Source: Notolepis coatsorum (lineage: Eukaryota; Chordata; Actinopteri; Aulopiformes; Paralepididae). From it: a stretch of 64,000 nucleotides of DNA. The stretch is taken from the NCBI GenBank assembly GCA_963971535.1, contig OZ020592.1, forward strand, positions 127,435,186 through 127,499,185, written 5' to 3'. How positions within the stretch are numbered: the stretch's first letter is position 1; every line of letters starts with the position of its first letter. The position numbers and the translations under genes were made by a program. The notes under the pieces were generated by a model. That model had not been told where the DNA came from, ran no database searches, and saw only the letters and a program-made list of their open reading frames with translations. Positions 49,226 through 59,457 of the stretch are shown here, piece by piece.

Positions 49226-49589
49226 GCAGTTCTGAGGGGAGTGTTGATTAAAACCGGAGTGTGGCGAACCGATACTGTGAACCTTGGCACTAAAGCCCAC
49301 CGATATTGGCTTATCAGCGATATATTGAAATTGGTGTTTATGTTACCGATGTCCATGCGATACAAAATATATTGCGATTTATTACCTTTTTTCAACTGCA
49401 AAGTAAAACTTTGTCAACATGTTTTATCTAAAAATATAAATATAGTCTGTTCATCTCACTTCAATCATTTTTATTGCAGAACATGGTATTTTCTCAAGCA
49501 GACAGATGTAAACACTGTAATCTGTGTTGCATGTACCTGACAAACTGAACTGTTTGTATTACAGTCATATTCCAACTTAACTGAATGCA

Positions 49590-49630
<41 letters not shown>

Positions 49631-49945
49631 ACTACTGTACTATTACAGGTATTAAAATTAACAATGCAACTTCCTTATACAAAAAAAAATAAATACGAAA
49701 ATTTATTAAATATTGATACTTGGCGTCCCTGTATTGATACAGTATCGCCACGCAAAGTATCGCGATACTACTACGTATCGATATTTTCCCCCACCACTAA
49801 TACCGCTATGTATCGCAGTTTTGAGGGAGTGTTGATTAAAACCTCTGGAGTGTGGCGAACCCATACTGTGAACCTTTACACTAGAGCCCACCGATAAAGG
49901 ATTATCAGCGATATATTGAAATCGGTGTGTATGTTACTGATATCC
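49226..49945. mobile_element. Duplicated hAT-like ends around an inner hAT-like insertion
   Basis: A ~125-bp segment at 49226-49350 (GGAGTGTTGATTAAAACC... AGCCCACCGATA... TCAGCGATATATTGAAAT) recurs at 49818-49945 with about 12% difference. Between them, TATCGATATTTTCCCCCACC followed by ACTA at about 49780-49799 is the reversed terminus of a TAGTGGTGGG-type hAT repeat. This suggests one MITE family disrupted or duplicated around another. Target duplications could not be defined. Confidence 0.4.
49595..49629. repeat. (GT)n microsatellite
   Basis: About 17 TG units. Confidence 0.93.
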
Positions 49946-50116
49946 TGCCAGTTGATTGACTGTCTTTTATGGGTGCTGGCGCCCGTGTTTAAGATAGTGC
50001 AGATATAGTGGTATCATATGGAAGTGTGAGTGAATGTAACAAGTTCCTAACATTTTCTTTCCCCTATTATTTCATGCACACTTTATTCATTGTTTTAAAT
50101 TATTATTTTATTTTAA

Positions 50117-50677
50117 CACTAGCACAGCCATGGAGAAAATGACACGAATTCCCGCCGGGAACGGGTCAGATGACCCGACAGCCTTTAGAATGGAGATGGG
50201 AGGGTGGGTCAATGAGGGAGAAAGGGAGGTAGAGAGAGAAAGGGATGGAGGGAGAGAGAGAGGGAGGGAGGGATATAGGAAGGGAGGGAGAGGAAGTGAG
50301 AATGAGGGAGGTATAGAGAGGGATAAAGAGAGAGAGAGGGAGGGAGAAGGACATCGGGTGGGAGAGAGAGGGAGGTGGGATAGAGAGGGAGGGGGGAGAG
50401 AAAGGGAGGGGGGAGAGAAAGGGAGAGAGAGAAAGGGAGGGAGAGAGTGAAAGGGAGGGAGGGAGGGTCAAGGAGGGATGGAGGTGGCCGCTCAGCAGAA
50501 ATAGCTGAAATAACGTTCGAATTCCATTTTCCTTAAGTCATTTTGAAATTTCAGAAACCGTGCCAGATAAAACGGGTACTTTTAGGAAAAGTCATTGAGT
50601 GACAGAGCTGGAGCTCGACCGAGTGACGAGGATACATTTATTGAAAATGCCTAGGGGTCATGTCGGCTGTGCTAGTG
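50117..50677. mobile_element. piggyBac-like MITE with TTAA target
   Basis: Perfect 13-bp terminal inverted repeats, CACTAGCACAGCC, bound the element. TTAA flanks it at 50113-50116 and 50678-50681. The 561-bp inside is a GA-rich repeat plus unique ends and no transposase. TTAA duplication with CAC-type ends fits piggyBac-like non-autonomous elements. Confidence 0.85.
50213..50475. repeat. GGGAGA-rich purine tract
   Basis: Degenerate (GGGAGAGA)n fills the centre of the TTAA MITE. Arg/Glu/Gly-rich and Pro/Ser-rich frames across it are compositional artefacts. Confidence 0.88.
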
Positions 50678-50681
50678 TTAA

Positions 50682-51705
50682 GTTATTTTGTGCATCACTC
50701 TGTTTTGAATTTGATGCAAATTTGCAATGCATGAGGGTCATCCTTTTGTGTTAAATGGCTGCATAAAGCAAACTTGAAAAAGATCCGTTTAAGGTAGATT
50801 TAGAACAGATACAAAATATGCGATTAATTTGCGATTAATCATGATTAACTATGGACAATCATGCGATTAATCAGATAAAATATTTTAATAGATTGACAGC
50901 CTTAACACATTGGTTGCCAAAAACGGCCAAGAACCGCAAAAGCCGTTTTTTAAATCAATATTTAATTTTTTCGCCATGGCATTCATAATTCATCCAGCTA
51001 ACCTCCGACCCTGCAGCGGGACCCTGAATGAGATTGCAGCGCCTCAATACCGGAAGTTGTGATCGGTGCGTCGAGGAAATCCCTCCGGCAGTAATATCTT
51101 GCTACGGGACTACAGACAAACACTGGCGTGCATTTGGATCGCTTCCATAACGCAATAATCTATATGATTTCGGCGTTTATTGCGCCATACAAACCGGAAA
51201 TGGATCTAGGCGATCTGCGTCAAATAATTGGGATCTTTTTCTTCCAGTCTCATCGGCGAACGGTAAGAGGACAGTAACGTTATTTTCAGCCCGATTGTGC
51301 GTTTCTTTGTTTGCAAACAGTCTGATATATATATATATATCAATATATCAACCCATACTACATAAAGCCGTTACTGACGATAAAGGAATTATAGACGCCC
51401 CCCCCCCTTTCCTCCACGCATGATGAAGCATAATGTATACCGATCATATACATTTAAAAAAAATTATATAGCGTGTATAGGAAAGAAACGGCAATCGATA
51501 ATCTATCATTATGCGTTTGGGCCTATAACTAGCGTTTTTGGAATTACAGCAGAAAAGCTTATAAACATACTTATATTCAAGACGGTATTAACACAACAAT
51601 GTATGAATGAAAAAATATAACGTTCCCACATCCGGAACGATAGATAATCGATGTTGAATGGGCCATAGTAATGTCAATATAGCAATACAATTTAAAAAGT
51701 TATAG
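50682..51705. other. Fragments of hAT-like and TTAA-type elements
   Basis: 50815-50901 carries repeated GCGATTAAT motifs and ends GATTGACAGCC, as in a common hAT-type right end. At that point TTAACACATTGGTTGCC (50902) starts, the form of a piggyBac-like left terminus. Its right terminus is not seen; a gypsy element is inserted at 51711. A short exon-like frame lies at 51200-51262. Confidence 0.4.
51200..51262 (+). other. Exon-like 21-codon frame with splice donor
   Basis: An ATG in strong context (GAAATGG) opens MDLGDLRQIIGIFFFQ..., ending at a codon boundary before GTAAGAGG (51263). It lies inside the TTAA-type element that begins near 50902, so it could be exon 1 of a lost transposase. The peptide is not recognised and chance cannot be excluded. 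Confidence 0.2.
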
Positions 51706-51710
51706 CCCTG

Positions 51711-52389
51711 TGTCATGTACGAAGGTCTAAGGACCACACAGAATAACAACTGGAGGGCGGCACATGAGCAAAAGCAGCCTCTCTCAGTAAATGCGTTCAA
51801 ATCAAGGTCCCAGGTATAGGTAAAAGAAGACACAACACAAGACGTTTTCCAAATAGTAAATTATATATTTATGGTGATAGGGATTTAAACCTCCACCATA
51901 ATGCAAAAAAGGGAAAGGGTAGGGGAGGACAAACAATACATACATATAAACAAACAAACACTTAATAGCCAATACAACCACGTGCCCATCATAGGACACC
52001 ACAGCTATGGGGTTTAATCCACACTAAATGTGATAAATGGCACCCAGCCACACAGTGTTGCTTCATGCAACAGATAGGCGAGACGGCAGCCTCCTCACTC
52101 CACTCTGAAACGTGGCAGTGACTTCCATAAATGAGGGCCCCGTGTGTGTGTCATCTTCCAGTTTATATCCACTCATCCAACTAACTGCCCACAGGTGTAA
52201 TCAAGCAGGTGCAATCAGCTCAATCAGGAGGATGAGTGGTATCTGGGAAAAGAGAGAAGAAACAGAATTAAAAGATGACACATCACACAACCAAGAACTA
52301 CATAACCCATACTCATGATACTAATCTGATGTTCACATGGTCTTCCAAAATACAGTAATAATGATAATGACCAACCCACGTACGTCACA
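51711..52389 (-). repeat. Gypsy 3' LTR
   Basis: On the minus strand it starts TGTGACGTACG and ends ...GTACATGACA (TG...CA). It is 679 bp, the same length as the partner LTR. Differences from the 5' LTR include a T/C in CCACCATAA versus CCACTATAA and an A/C in CACTAAATG versus CACTCAATG. Confidence 0.93.
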
Positions 52390-52398
52390 CCTCCCCCC
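52390..52398 (-). promoter_or_regulatory. Gypsy polypurine tract
   Basis: Directly upstream of the 3' LTR on the element's strand is GGGGGGAGG, the purine run that primes plus-strand DNA synthesis in LTR retroelements. Confidence 0.7.
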
Positions 52399-52611
52399 AT
52401 AAGAGCGAACCCGCAGGGTTAGCAAAACATTATCACTTATTATTAACCAACATCCGATTAGCACCAACAGAACAGAAATAAATAAACAACACCCTTCCCA
52501 ATACCACATGCCATAACGGGAACAAGACAGGCACCGTCATTACGTTCACCCTCCTGTAGTACAAAAAGACCGGAGAGACACATTAGCCATGGGAGTTAGA
52601 AGGCAAGGAGT

Positions 52612-54112
52612 TTGATTGATTGATTGAAAACTTTATTAACAGATTGCAGAATGGGTACAATACAGTACAGCTCAATACACACAATTGTTAAGGGGATGCA
52701 GACCAGAGAAAGACTTTCGTCTTGTTTACATCAGGGTCCCCCATTTTCAATTCATCAGGACATATATGACATACATGACATACAGATAGTCAGTACTGCT
52801 ACATCTATACATTTATGACATACCAGATTTGCAAATACAGTACTGTTTGTGATACAGAAGGAGTCAGGAAAAGGGAGTATATACATTTGACGTAGAAACT
52901 GTACATTGGAGGAGGTTGGGTGGGGGGGGGGTTGGGTACACTGGGATATTGACAACCATACTGGGTAATCTACATTGGAGGTGGTTGGGGGGGGGGGGGC
53001 ACACTGTATATACAAGCAAAACTGTACATTGAGGGGGGGGGGGGGGGGGGAGACACTGTACAAACAAACAAAATTGTACATTGGACTATTGACAACCATA
53101 CTAGGTAAATGACTGTACATTGGAGGGGGTTGGGTTAGGATATTTACAGGGGCCAGTGTTGAATCGCAGTCTCCCATAGGTGTCCCTTGAGAGAGGTTTT
53201 GAAAGTGGGTAGTGATCCACATTCCTTTACAGCTTTGGGTAGGGCGTTCCACATTGATGTGGCATAATTGCGAAACGTGTTTAGTCCCTTATTTGAGCCG
53301 AATCTGGGTTTAACATGATTTGTGGAGCTCCCTCTGGTGTTGTGATCGTGGTATTCACTGACCTTTGGGAAGTATTTTGACATGTACATGGGTACCTTGG
53401 TCGTGTAGTGTATCTTGTAGACCAGGCCCATTGCAAGTTGCTGTACTCTGTCGTCTACTCTAAGCCATCCTAGGTTGTCAAAATGGGCAGGGGTGAGGTG
53501 GGTTCTAGGAGTAAGGTCAAGCAGTAGTCTGACCAGTTTGTTTTGAGATGTTTGTAATTTTGTTTTTAGCGCCTTTGAGGTGCTTTGGTACCATGAGGTG
53601 CAAGCATAGTCGTAGTACCCCTGAATGAGTGCTCCTGCCAGAGTCTTCAGGGTATTCTTGTTTACCAGAGAGGAGATCCGGTACAAGAATCGAGTTCGTT
53701 GGTTGACTTTTTTTATTACATTGGATGCCATTTTGTCACAGGAGAGATTAGCCTCTAGGATGGAACCCAGGTAGGTAATTTCATCTTTCCTTGTGACAAT
53801 ATTGTCACCCACTGTAACTGAGAAGCCGTCGGTCTTGCTGAGTTTGTTATTTGAACCGAAGAGAATGGACTCTGTTTTGCCCATGTGTAATGATAGTTTG
53901 TTATCAGCGAGCCATATGCAGATTCTGCCTAGTTCCGAGCTGAGGGTTTTTTCAACCTGTAACTTGTTCTTGTCAGAGACCAGCAGGGCTGAGTCGTCCG
54001 CAAACAGGAACAAGTTGCAGTCACAAGCTGACAACATGTCATTTGCATAAATTAGGAACAGTAGCGGTCCTAGTATGCTTCCTTGTGGAACACCACAGCT
54101 CACTGTGAGGGG
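52612..54112 (-). mobile_element. 5'-truncated LINE nested in the gypsy pol
   Basis: The 3' end is a (TCAA)n tail at 52612-52627 followed (minus strand) by the 3' UTR shared with 6945-10298. It contains two G/C-run spacers and CCAATGTACAGTT repeats. The coding part starts abruptly at the reverse-transcriptase CGVPQGS motif near 54100, so everything upstream is lost, as in ordinary 5' truncation. No clear target duplication was found. Confidence 0.88.
53144..54112 (-). pseudogene. LINE reverse transcriptase C-terminal half
   Basis: About 320 codons are open without a stop. In order: CGVPQGSILGPLLFLIYAND (motif B region), FLFADDSALLV (motif C with the catalytic Asp pair), ELGRICIWLADNKLSLHMGK, ITYLGSIL, and a long C-terminal domain ending KTSLKGHLWE. 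Fingers, motif A and any endonuclease are absent. The frame is still intact, consistent with recent arrival. The family looks CR1/Rex-like, but I cannot assign it firmly. It is read through from the gypsy protease frame. Confidence 0.85.
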
Positions 54113-54829
54113 GGGGATAGGGATAGAACACAACCCAGCATGTGAACCAACCACCCTGTCACATCCCAACTCCGACGAGACGCGGGCAGAACCTTTCATT
54201 AGCCTATTCACATGACACCAGCGTGTCCTCCTCCGCCGCCCGGGCGTATGCAACATATACTTAGTGGCAGACACCCTTCCTTTTACCACATAAGGTCCTG
54301 AGAACCGGGCAGCGAGCACAGTACTAGGCGTGGGCAGCACAATAAACACCTCATCCCCCGCCTCAAAATGCTGCGCCACCGCCAATTTGCAAAACTCACC
54401 ACAGACAGAGTCACCCAACGCTAGACCTTGGTCTCGCTTCCGCTCCTGTACCCTAGGGACAGCACAAATAGAAGGAACGTTGGGGTGATTATCAATCAAT
54501 GAGTTAGTAAATAGAGCGTCTCCAACCTCCAACACAGGGACGACCTTACCCCCAGCGATATCATTCCCCATGACGAAATCCACACCCTTTACGGGAAAAC
54601 ATGGGCGAACCGCGACCGGAAAGCAACCTGTGATCAGTACAGACTGTACATGCACCTTATGCAACGGCACGCGCACACACCCCATGTCAATACCTCTCAC
54701 CAATTCACTCGACTGACAGGAGTCCACATCCAATGGTAATACATCAGCCAGGATGAACGATTGAGGGGCTCCTGTATCACGGAGTATCCTCACCTGTTGG
54801 TAGTCCCCAACTTTACCCGACAGGGACAC
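54113..54829 (-). pseudogene. Gypsy protease fused to integrase C-terminus (pol deletion)
   Basis: The frame overlaps the gag end by about 40 nt in the -1 frame. ILRDTGAPQSFI carries the aspartic-protease catalytic triplet DTG (Asp codon 54776-54778), and MGNDIAGG follows. After about residue 140 the chain becomes GDEVFIVLPTP, RFSGPYVVKGRVS and TPGRRRRTRWCHVNRLMKG. That is the GPY/F-type C-terminal segment of gypsy integrases. The RT, RNase H and catalytic integrase in between are missing, although the frame stays open across the junction. It then runs into the inserted LINE. Confidence 0.85.
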
Positions 54830-56301
54830 ATACTGTAACCATCAAACAAAAATGGTTCAAAAGAGCTATGCTGGTCAGGACATGACACCGTACCAATCAA
54901 CCCCACCCCTTTCGGGTCCTGGGCTGACTCCCTGGTCTCCTGTCGATCCCTTAGCGCATGACAGTCCTTCACAAAATGCCCTTCTTTTTTACAATAATGA
55001 CACACCTTTTCAGACGGCGGTGAGCGTGGTCGGAATGGTCGCTCGTCACCTCCCCGAAACGGCGACCCCGACGGAGGAAACGCGCCCCCTCCTACATACA
55101 CATCATTTCGTACAGAAATATTTTTGTGGATCACTGCTAACTCGTCACACAAAACTGCAGCTTCCTGGAGGGTAGAAACCTTTCGCTCCTCTAAATGCAC
55201 TATCATGCGTTCGGGCACAAATTTCTTAAATTGTTCAATGAGGATTAACTCGCTCAAAGCCTCGACCCCATCCACTTTACATGCTTCACACCAACGAGTG
55301 AACATCGTCCGTTGTTCATGGGAAAATGCCACATGTGTTTGCGAGGGAGCTTTACTTAGTGCCCTAAACCGTTGCCTATACGCTTCCGGCACCAGTTCAT
55401 ATATGCGCAAGACAGCACCCTTCACTTTCTCATATACCATGCTGTCCTCCTTCGATAATAACTGGCATGCGTCCTGAGCCCTACCCGTGAGCCTATATCG
55501 CAATAATAGTGCCCACTGGTCCTTCGGCCACTGCGAAGCCCACGCTACATGCTCAAAATTAGAAAAATATGTTTCCACCTCAGACTCCCGAAAAAGGGGA
55601 ACCATAGAAATATGCTGCCCAACATTAAAAATGCCCTGGTAACCTTCAGATGAGGGAGAAGAAGAGCCACCACTCTCCAATTCCATCCTCCTTATTGTAA
55701 TCTGGAGCTCTCTATCCTTCTCCTCTTTCTCCCCCTGGAGCACTCTCTCCTCCCTTCTCTCTCTTTCCAGACTCTCTCTATCCCTCTCCTCTTTCTCCCC
55801 CTGGAACACTCTCTCCTCCCTTCTCTCTCTTTCCAGACTCTCTCTCTCCTCTTTTCTCTCCTCTCTGTCTCTCTCCTCTTTTCTCTCCAATCTGTCTCTC
55901 TCCTCCCTTCTCTCTTCCCTGTCACGCATAGCAGCTCTCTCCTCTGAAACAGAGGCACGTCCTGAGTGTACAGAATTATCACTGTCAATCTCCTCAGCCT
56001 TGGCACTGCTACCCCTCCGTTCCTGTATAGCACCACCGGTTCCCTCACTGGACTCACCAGACGCCTCGCCATGCGTGACGTCCTCCGAGTCATTTCCCTC
56101 GGCTATGGGCGAACTGAATATCTCCTTATCTACTAACCCAGCGAGCACAATTGCTTTTACCTCCTCTTTACTCTTTGAGCTTTGGACCGTAATGCCATAA
56201 TGCTTGGCGACCCCACACAATTCAGCTTTCGTGCAGACATCAATCTGATCCCTCGTAGGATCCGCCACAAAAAAATCCAAAGTAAAAGCCGTCCCAGCCA
56301 T
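54790..56301 (-). CDS. gag: Gypsy Gag polyprotein (intact frame)
   Basis: Gag would form the retrotransposon particle and package its RNA. The 503-codon frame starts MAGTAFTLDFFVADPTRD. Residues about 110-215 are a highly charged Glu/Arg repeat region (probable coiled coil) with an internal duplication (RREERVFQGEKEE and RREERVLQGEKEE). Residues about 240-400 form a SCAN-like/capsid helical region (FSNFEHVAWASQWPKDQWA, LLRYRLTGRAQDA). A CCHC zinc knuckle CHYCKKEGHFVKDC lies at about 433-446. The length is normal for this fish gypsy group, and no stop or frameshift is seen, in contrast to the deleted pol. It is transcribed from the LTR at 56895-57573. Confidence 0.88.
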   Translation of the reverse strand: MAGTAFTLDFFVADPTRDQIDVCTKAELCGVAKHYGITVQSSKSKEEVKAIVLAGLVDKEIFSSPIAEGNDSEDVTHGEASGESSEGTGGAIQERRGSSAKAEEIDSDNSVHSGRASVSEERAAMRDREERREERDRLERKEERDREERKEERESLERERREERVFQGEKEERDRESLERERREERVLQGEKEEKDRELQITIRRMELESGGSSSPSSEGYQGIFNVGQHISMVPLFRESEVETYFSNFEHVAWASQWPKDQWALLLRYRLTGRAQDACQLLSKEDSMVYEKVKGAVLRIYELVPEAYRQRFRALSKAPSQTHVAFSHEQRTMFTRWCEACKVDGVEALSELILIEQFKKFVPERMIVHLEERKVSTLQEAAVLCDELAVIHKNISVRNDVYVGGGAFPPSGSPFRGGDERPFRPRSPPSEKVCHYCKKEGHFVKDCHALRDRQETRESAQDPKGVGLIGTVSCPDQHSSFEPFLFDGYSMCPCRVKLGTTNR

Positions 56302-56876
56302 AGTCCCTACAGAATATGACTACACCACAAATAACCTACGCACATATAATACAATAATAATAAACGAATCACAGGTGCCAAGAAAATAGCCCCTCACCTA
56401 CTCCACAATATCCGTGCGTAACACATTTAATCATTACATTCCGCAGTATACAATTCAACCACTCTGATTTAATGCCCACATCTACCATTTATGAAAACAA
56501 TAAATGCTGGTCTAACCATCTAACTAGGATCACCTACGTCACTCTAGCATACCCCAGCTAAACTACTCCCCTGCCGGGATGAGGCTACACATATCTTCAG
56601 TCGCTTACCGATTTCATTGCGCGCTCCACCGGAATTACGACGCGTGCCCCCCACCCGCTAACCAAGTAGGCGATCCCCCTGTTACCTATGTGGCAGAAAA
56701 AACAGATTAGTTCAAGAGTGTCACATACAACAATGGTTTACATCAATCAAACTGTGTAGCACGGACAATGGAACCACACTAACTTACCAATTAGAAAACG
56801 CTATCTTATCTTACCTGACATGCTTCAATCGACAAGTCACCCTGTTATTTTACCAACAAGGAACCATACAATTGCG

Positions 56877-56894
56877 CAAACTAACGAGCCCCCA
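56877..56894 (-). promoter_or_regulatory. Gypsy primer-binding site, tRNA-Pro-like
   Basis: Immediately inside the 5' LTR the element's strand reads TGGGGGCTCGTTAGTTTG. The first 11 bases equal the tRNA-Pro primer site used by many retroelements; the rest diverges. Confidence 0.75.
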
Positions 56895-57573
56895 TGTCAT
56901 GTACGAAGGTCTAAGGACCACACAGAATAACAACTGGAGGGCGGCACATGAGCAAAAGCAGCCTCTCTCAGTAAATGCGTTCAAATCAAGGTCCCAGGTA
57001 TAGGTAAAAGAAGACACAACACAAGACGTTTTCCAAATAGTAAATTATATATTTATGGTGATAGGGATTTAAACCTCCACTATAATGCAAAAAGGGGAAA
57101 GGGTAGGGGAGGACAAACAATACATACATATAAACAAACAAACACTTAATAGCCAATACAACCACGTGCCCATCATAGGACACCACAGCTATGGGGTTTA
57201 ATCCACACTCAATGTGATAAATGGCACCCAGCCACACAGTGTTGCTTCATGCAACAGATAGGCGAGACGGCAGCCTCCTCACTCCACTCTGAAACGTGGC
57301 AGTGACTTCCATAAATGAGGGCCCCATGTGTGTGTCATCTTCCAGTTTATATCCACTCATCCAACTAACTGCCCACAGGTGTAATCAAGCAGGTGCAATC
57401 AGCTCAATCAGGAGGATGAGTGGTATCTGGGAAAAGAGAGAAGAAACAGAATTAAAAGATGACACATCACACAACCAAGAACAACATAACCCATACTCAT
57501 GATACTAATCTGATGTTCACATGGTCTTCCAAAATACAGTAATAATGATAATGACCAACCCACGTACGTCACA
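56895..57573 (-). repeat. Gypsy 5' LTR
   Basis: 679 bp, TG...CA ends, nearly identical to the 3' LTR. As the upstream copy it should hold the element promoter. It is followed on the outside by the target duplication CCCTG. Confidence 0.93.
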
Positions 57574-57614
57574 CCCTGCAAATAAGGTAAACATCTCCAT
57601 AGGCTTTCAACGGT

Positions 57615-57618
<4 letters not shown>

Positions 57619-57674
<56 letters not shown>
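57619..57674. repeat. (AT)n microsatellite, left of hAT-like unit
   Basis: About 28 AT units. A matching (AT)n tract at 59462-59534 lies on the other side of the 57675-59461 unit, so one original AT repeat may have been split by the insertion. Confidence 0.93.
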
Positions 57675-57678
<4 letters not shown>

Positions 57679-58018
57679 GCTGGGCCGCTAACGGCGTTAA
57701 CGTGCTGCGTTATCGCAAGACTAGTATCGCGCGATAATATAATTGACGCCGTTAATCTTTTTCACAACGTTGGGTCTGTATTGTCCTTAAATACTTGCCG
57801 TAGTTCCCAGCTGTGGTACCAGGAAGTGATTGCACTACCGGAGCTGTAGTCAGAATAATGTGTTAAACTAAAGTAGTGGTCCGGTAATCATTGTTATACA
57901 GGTGAGGTTAAGAAGTCCTCAGGATATAACACAATTCGGCGATGAGGACGTCTGAATCTGCACAATGCAAGAAAAAAGAAGTCCGTTGCAAGCTTTGTTT
58001 ACATTATTAACGACGCAA

Positions 58019-58390
58019 GTTAGCATGTTAGCTCACGTTACTCGGGTGGCACTGGGAAACATCTACAAGAGGAGGAAATCCACTTTACACACTAAAGGAA
58101 GGATCGACTGGACTATCGTGAGTGTTTACAACAGAAATGGCTTGGGTTATTGGAAATATTGGACCGTTTGATGACAATCTGGAGCAATATGAAATGAAAA
58201 TGGGAGACCCTGATGTTAGCATGTTAGCTCACGTGACTCGGGCGGCACTTGAAAACATCTACAAGAGGAGGAAATCCACTTTACACACTAAAGGAAGGAT
58301 CGACTGGACTATCGTGAGTATTTACAACAGAAATGGCTTGGGTTATTGGAAATATTGGACCGTTTGATGACAATGTGGAGCAATATGAAT
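58019..58390 (+). repeat. 195-bp tandem duplication
   Basis: GTTAGCATGTTAGCTCACGT...AACATCTACAAGAGGAGGAA...GACTATCGTGAGT...TATTGGACCGTTTGATGACA occurs at 58019 and again at 58214, about 95% alike by eye. The segment resembles a BED-finger-type coding exon ending at a donor (ATCGTGAGT), but the frame is not convincing. Confidence 0.85.
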
Positions 58391-58394
58391 GAAA

Positions 58395-58480
58395 TGAAAA
58401 TGGGAGACCCTGATGTAAACAAGACAAACTTCTTTCTCTGGTCTGCATCTCCTTAACAATTGTGTGTATTGAGCTGTACT
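58395..58480 (+). mobile_element. LINE 3' UTR fragment
   Basis: TGAAAATGGGAGACCCTGAT, GTAAACAAGAC, TTTCTCTGGTCTGCATC and TTGTGTGTATTGAGCTGTAC match the LINE 3' region at 6945-10298. The match breaks exactly where the 42-bp minisatellite starts. Confidence 0.75.
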
Positions 58481-58485
58481 CCGAC

Positions 58486-58930
58486 TGTAGTAGCTGTTCA
58501 GTGTTCTCTTGGAGGTGGGCCTGAGACTGTAGTAGCTGTTCAGTGTTCTCTTGGATGTGGACCTGAGACAGTAGCTGTTCAGTGTTCTCTTGGAGGTGGA
58601 CCTGAGACTGTAGTAGCTGTTCAGTGTTCTCTTGGATGTGGACCTGAGACTGTAGCTGTTCAGTGTTCTCTTGGATGTGGACCTGAGACTGTAGTAGCTG
58701 TTCGGTGTTCTCTTGGATGTGGACCTGAGACTGTAGTAGCTGTTCGGTGTTCTCTTGGATGTGGACCTGAGACTGTAGTAGCTGTTCAGTGTTCTCTTGG
58801 AGGTGGACCTGAGACTGTAGTAGCTGTTCATTGTTCTCTTGGAGGTGGACCTGAGACTGTAGTAGCTGTTCAGTGTTCTCTTGGATGTGGACCTGAGACT
58901 GTAGTAGCTGTTCAGTGTTCTCTTCATTCA
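58486..58930. repeat. 42-bp minisatellite, about 11 copies, open on both strands
   Basis: The unit contains AGACTGTAGTAGCTGTTCAG then TGTTCTCTTGGATGTGGACC. Forty-two bases equal 14 codons. The minus strand reads ENTEQLLQSQVHIQ repeated (224-codon frame, 58955-58281) and the plus strand reads a VVAVQCSLGCGPET cycle. Two units are 39 bp, so the frame is kept; this may reflect slippage of TAGTAG. A protein-coding origin (heptad-like QLLQSQV pattern) is possible but unproven. Confidence 0.88.
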
Positions 58931-59046
58931 TGGAACCGTTACACTGAGCTTGCACTGAATTTGTTGAGAAACCTGCTTCTGCAGCAGTCTGTGTGTGAGC
59001 AACCAGTCAGCAGCATTGTGAATTCAGAGATTCACTAAAAGACACA

Positions 59047-59193
59047 TTGAGAGACAGGTTTGTGTGTGGATTAAGAAATGAAGGTGCACAGAAGAAACTA
59101 CTGACAGAGAGTGATTTGACACTGGAGAGAGCTGTCAATATCAGTGTAACAATGTTAATGGCATCAAAGGAAGGGCACAGACAATTACGATAA
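59047..59193 (+). pseudogene. Gypsy-type gag fragment
   Basis: Forty-eight codons read LRDRFVCGLRNEGAQKKLL followed by TESDLTLERAVNISVTM, a characteristic segment of the Gag region of fish gypsy elements. A stop follows at 59191. No knuckle, protease or LTR is nearby, so this is a captured or leftover fragment within the hAT-like unit. Confidence 0.7.
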
Positions 59194-59457
59194 ATCTGGT
59201 TTTAAAAGAAACACTGGAAATTACAAAAAGAAGAGACATGTTCATGCTGTTGAACAAGGAAATAGAACAGCTAGTGACTCCTCAGATGAAGAGGAGAGGA
59301 TAAATCTCCTCCTCCGGTCATTATTTGGGTAGAACACACATTTTGAATGCATTTGGCAGACACTTTTTTTTGAGCCATTTTAATCTAGATTAATCTAGAT
59401 TAATTCCAGGATTGCAGGTAGATTAATCTAGATTAAAAAATTTAATCTATGCCCAGC

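Larger units (their letters stand above)
51711..57573 (-). mobile_element. Ty3/gypsy LTR retrotransposon with internal deletion and nested LINE
   Basis: Two 679-bp LTRs (51711-52389 and 56895-57573) differ by about five substitutions that I could see. The element is bounded by an exact 5-bp target duplication CCCTG (51706-51710, 57574-57578). Reading right to left it has a 5' LTR, primer site, intact gag, protease, a direct jump to the integrase C-terminal region, and a 3' LTR. RT, RNase H and the integrase core are missing. A 5'-truncated LINE (52612-54112) sits inside the remaining pol. LTR similarity indicates recent insertion; mobilisation in trans is possible in principle. Confidence 0.93.
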
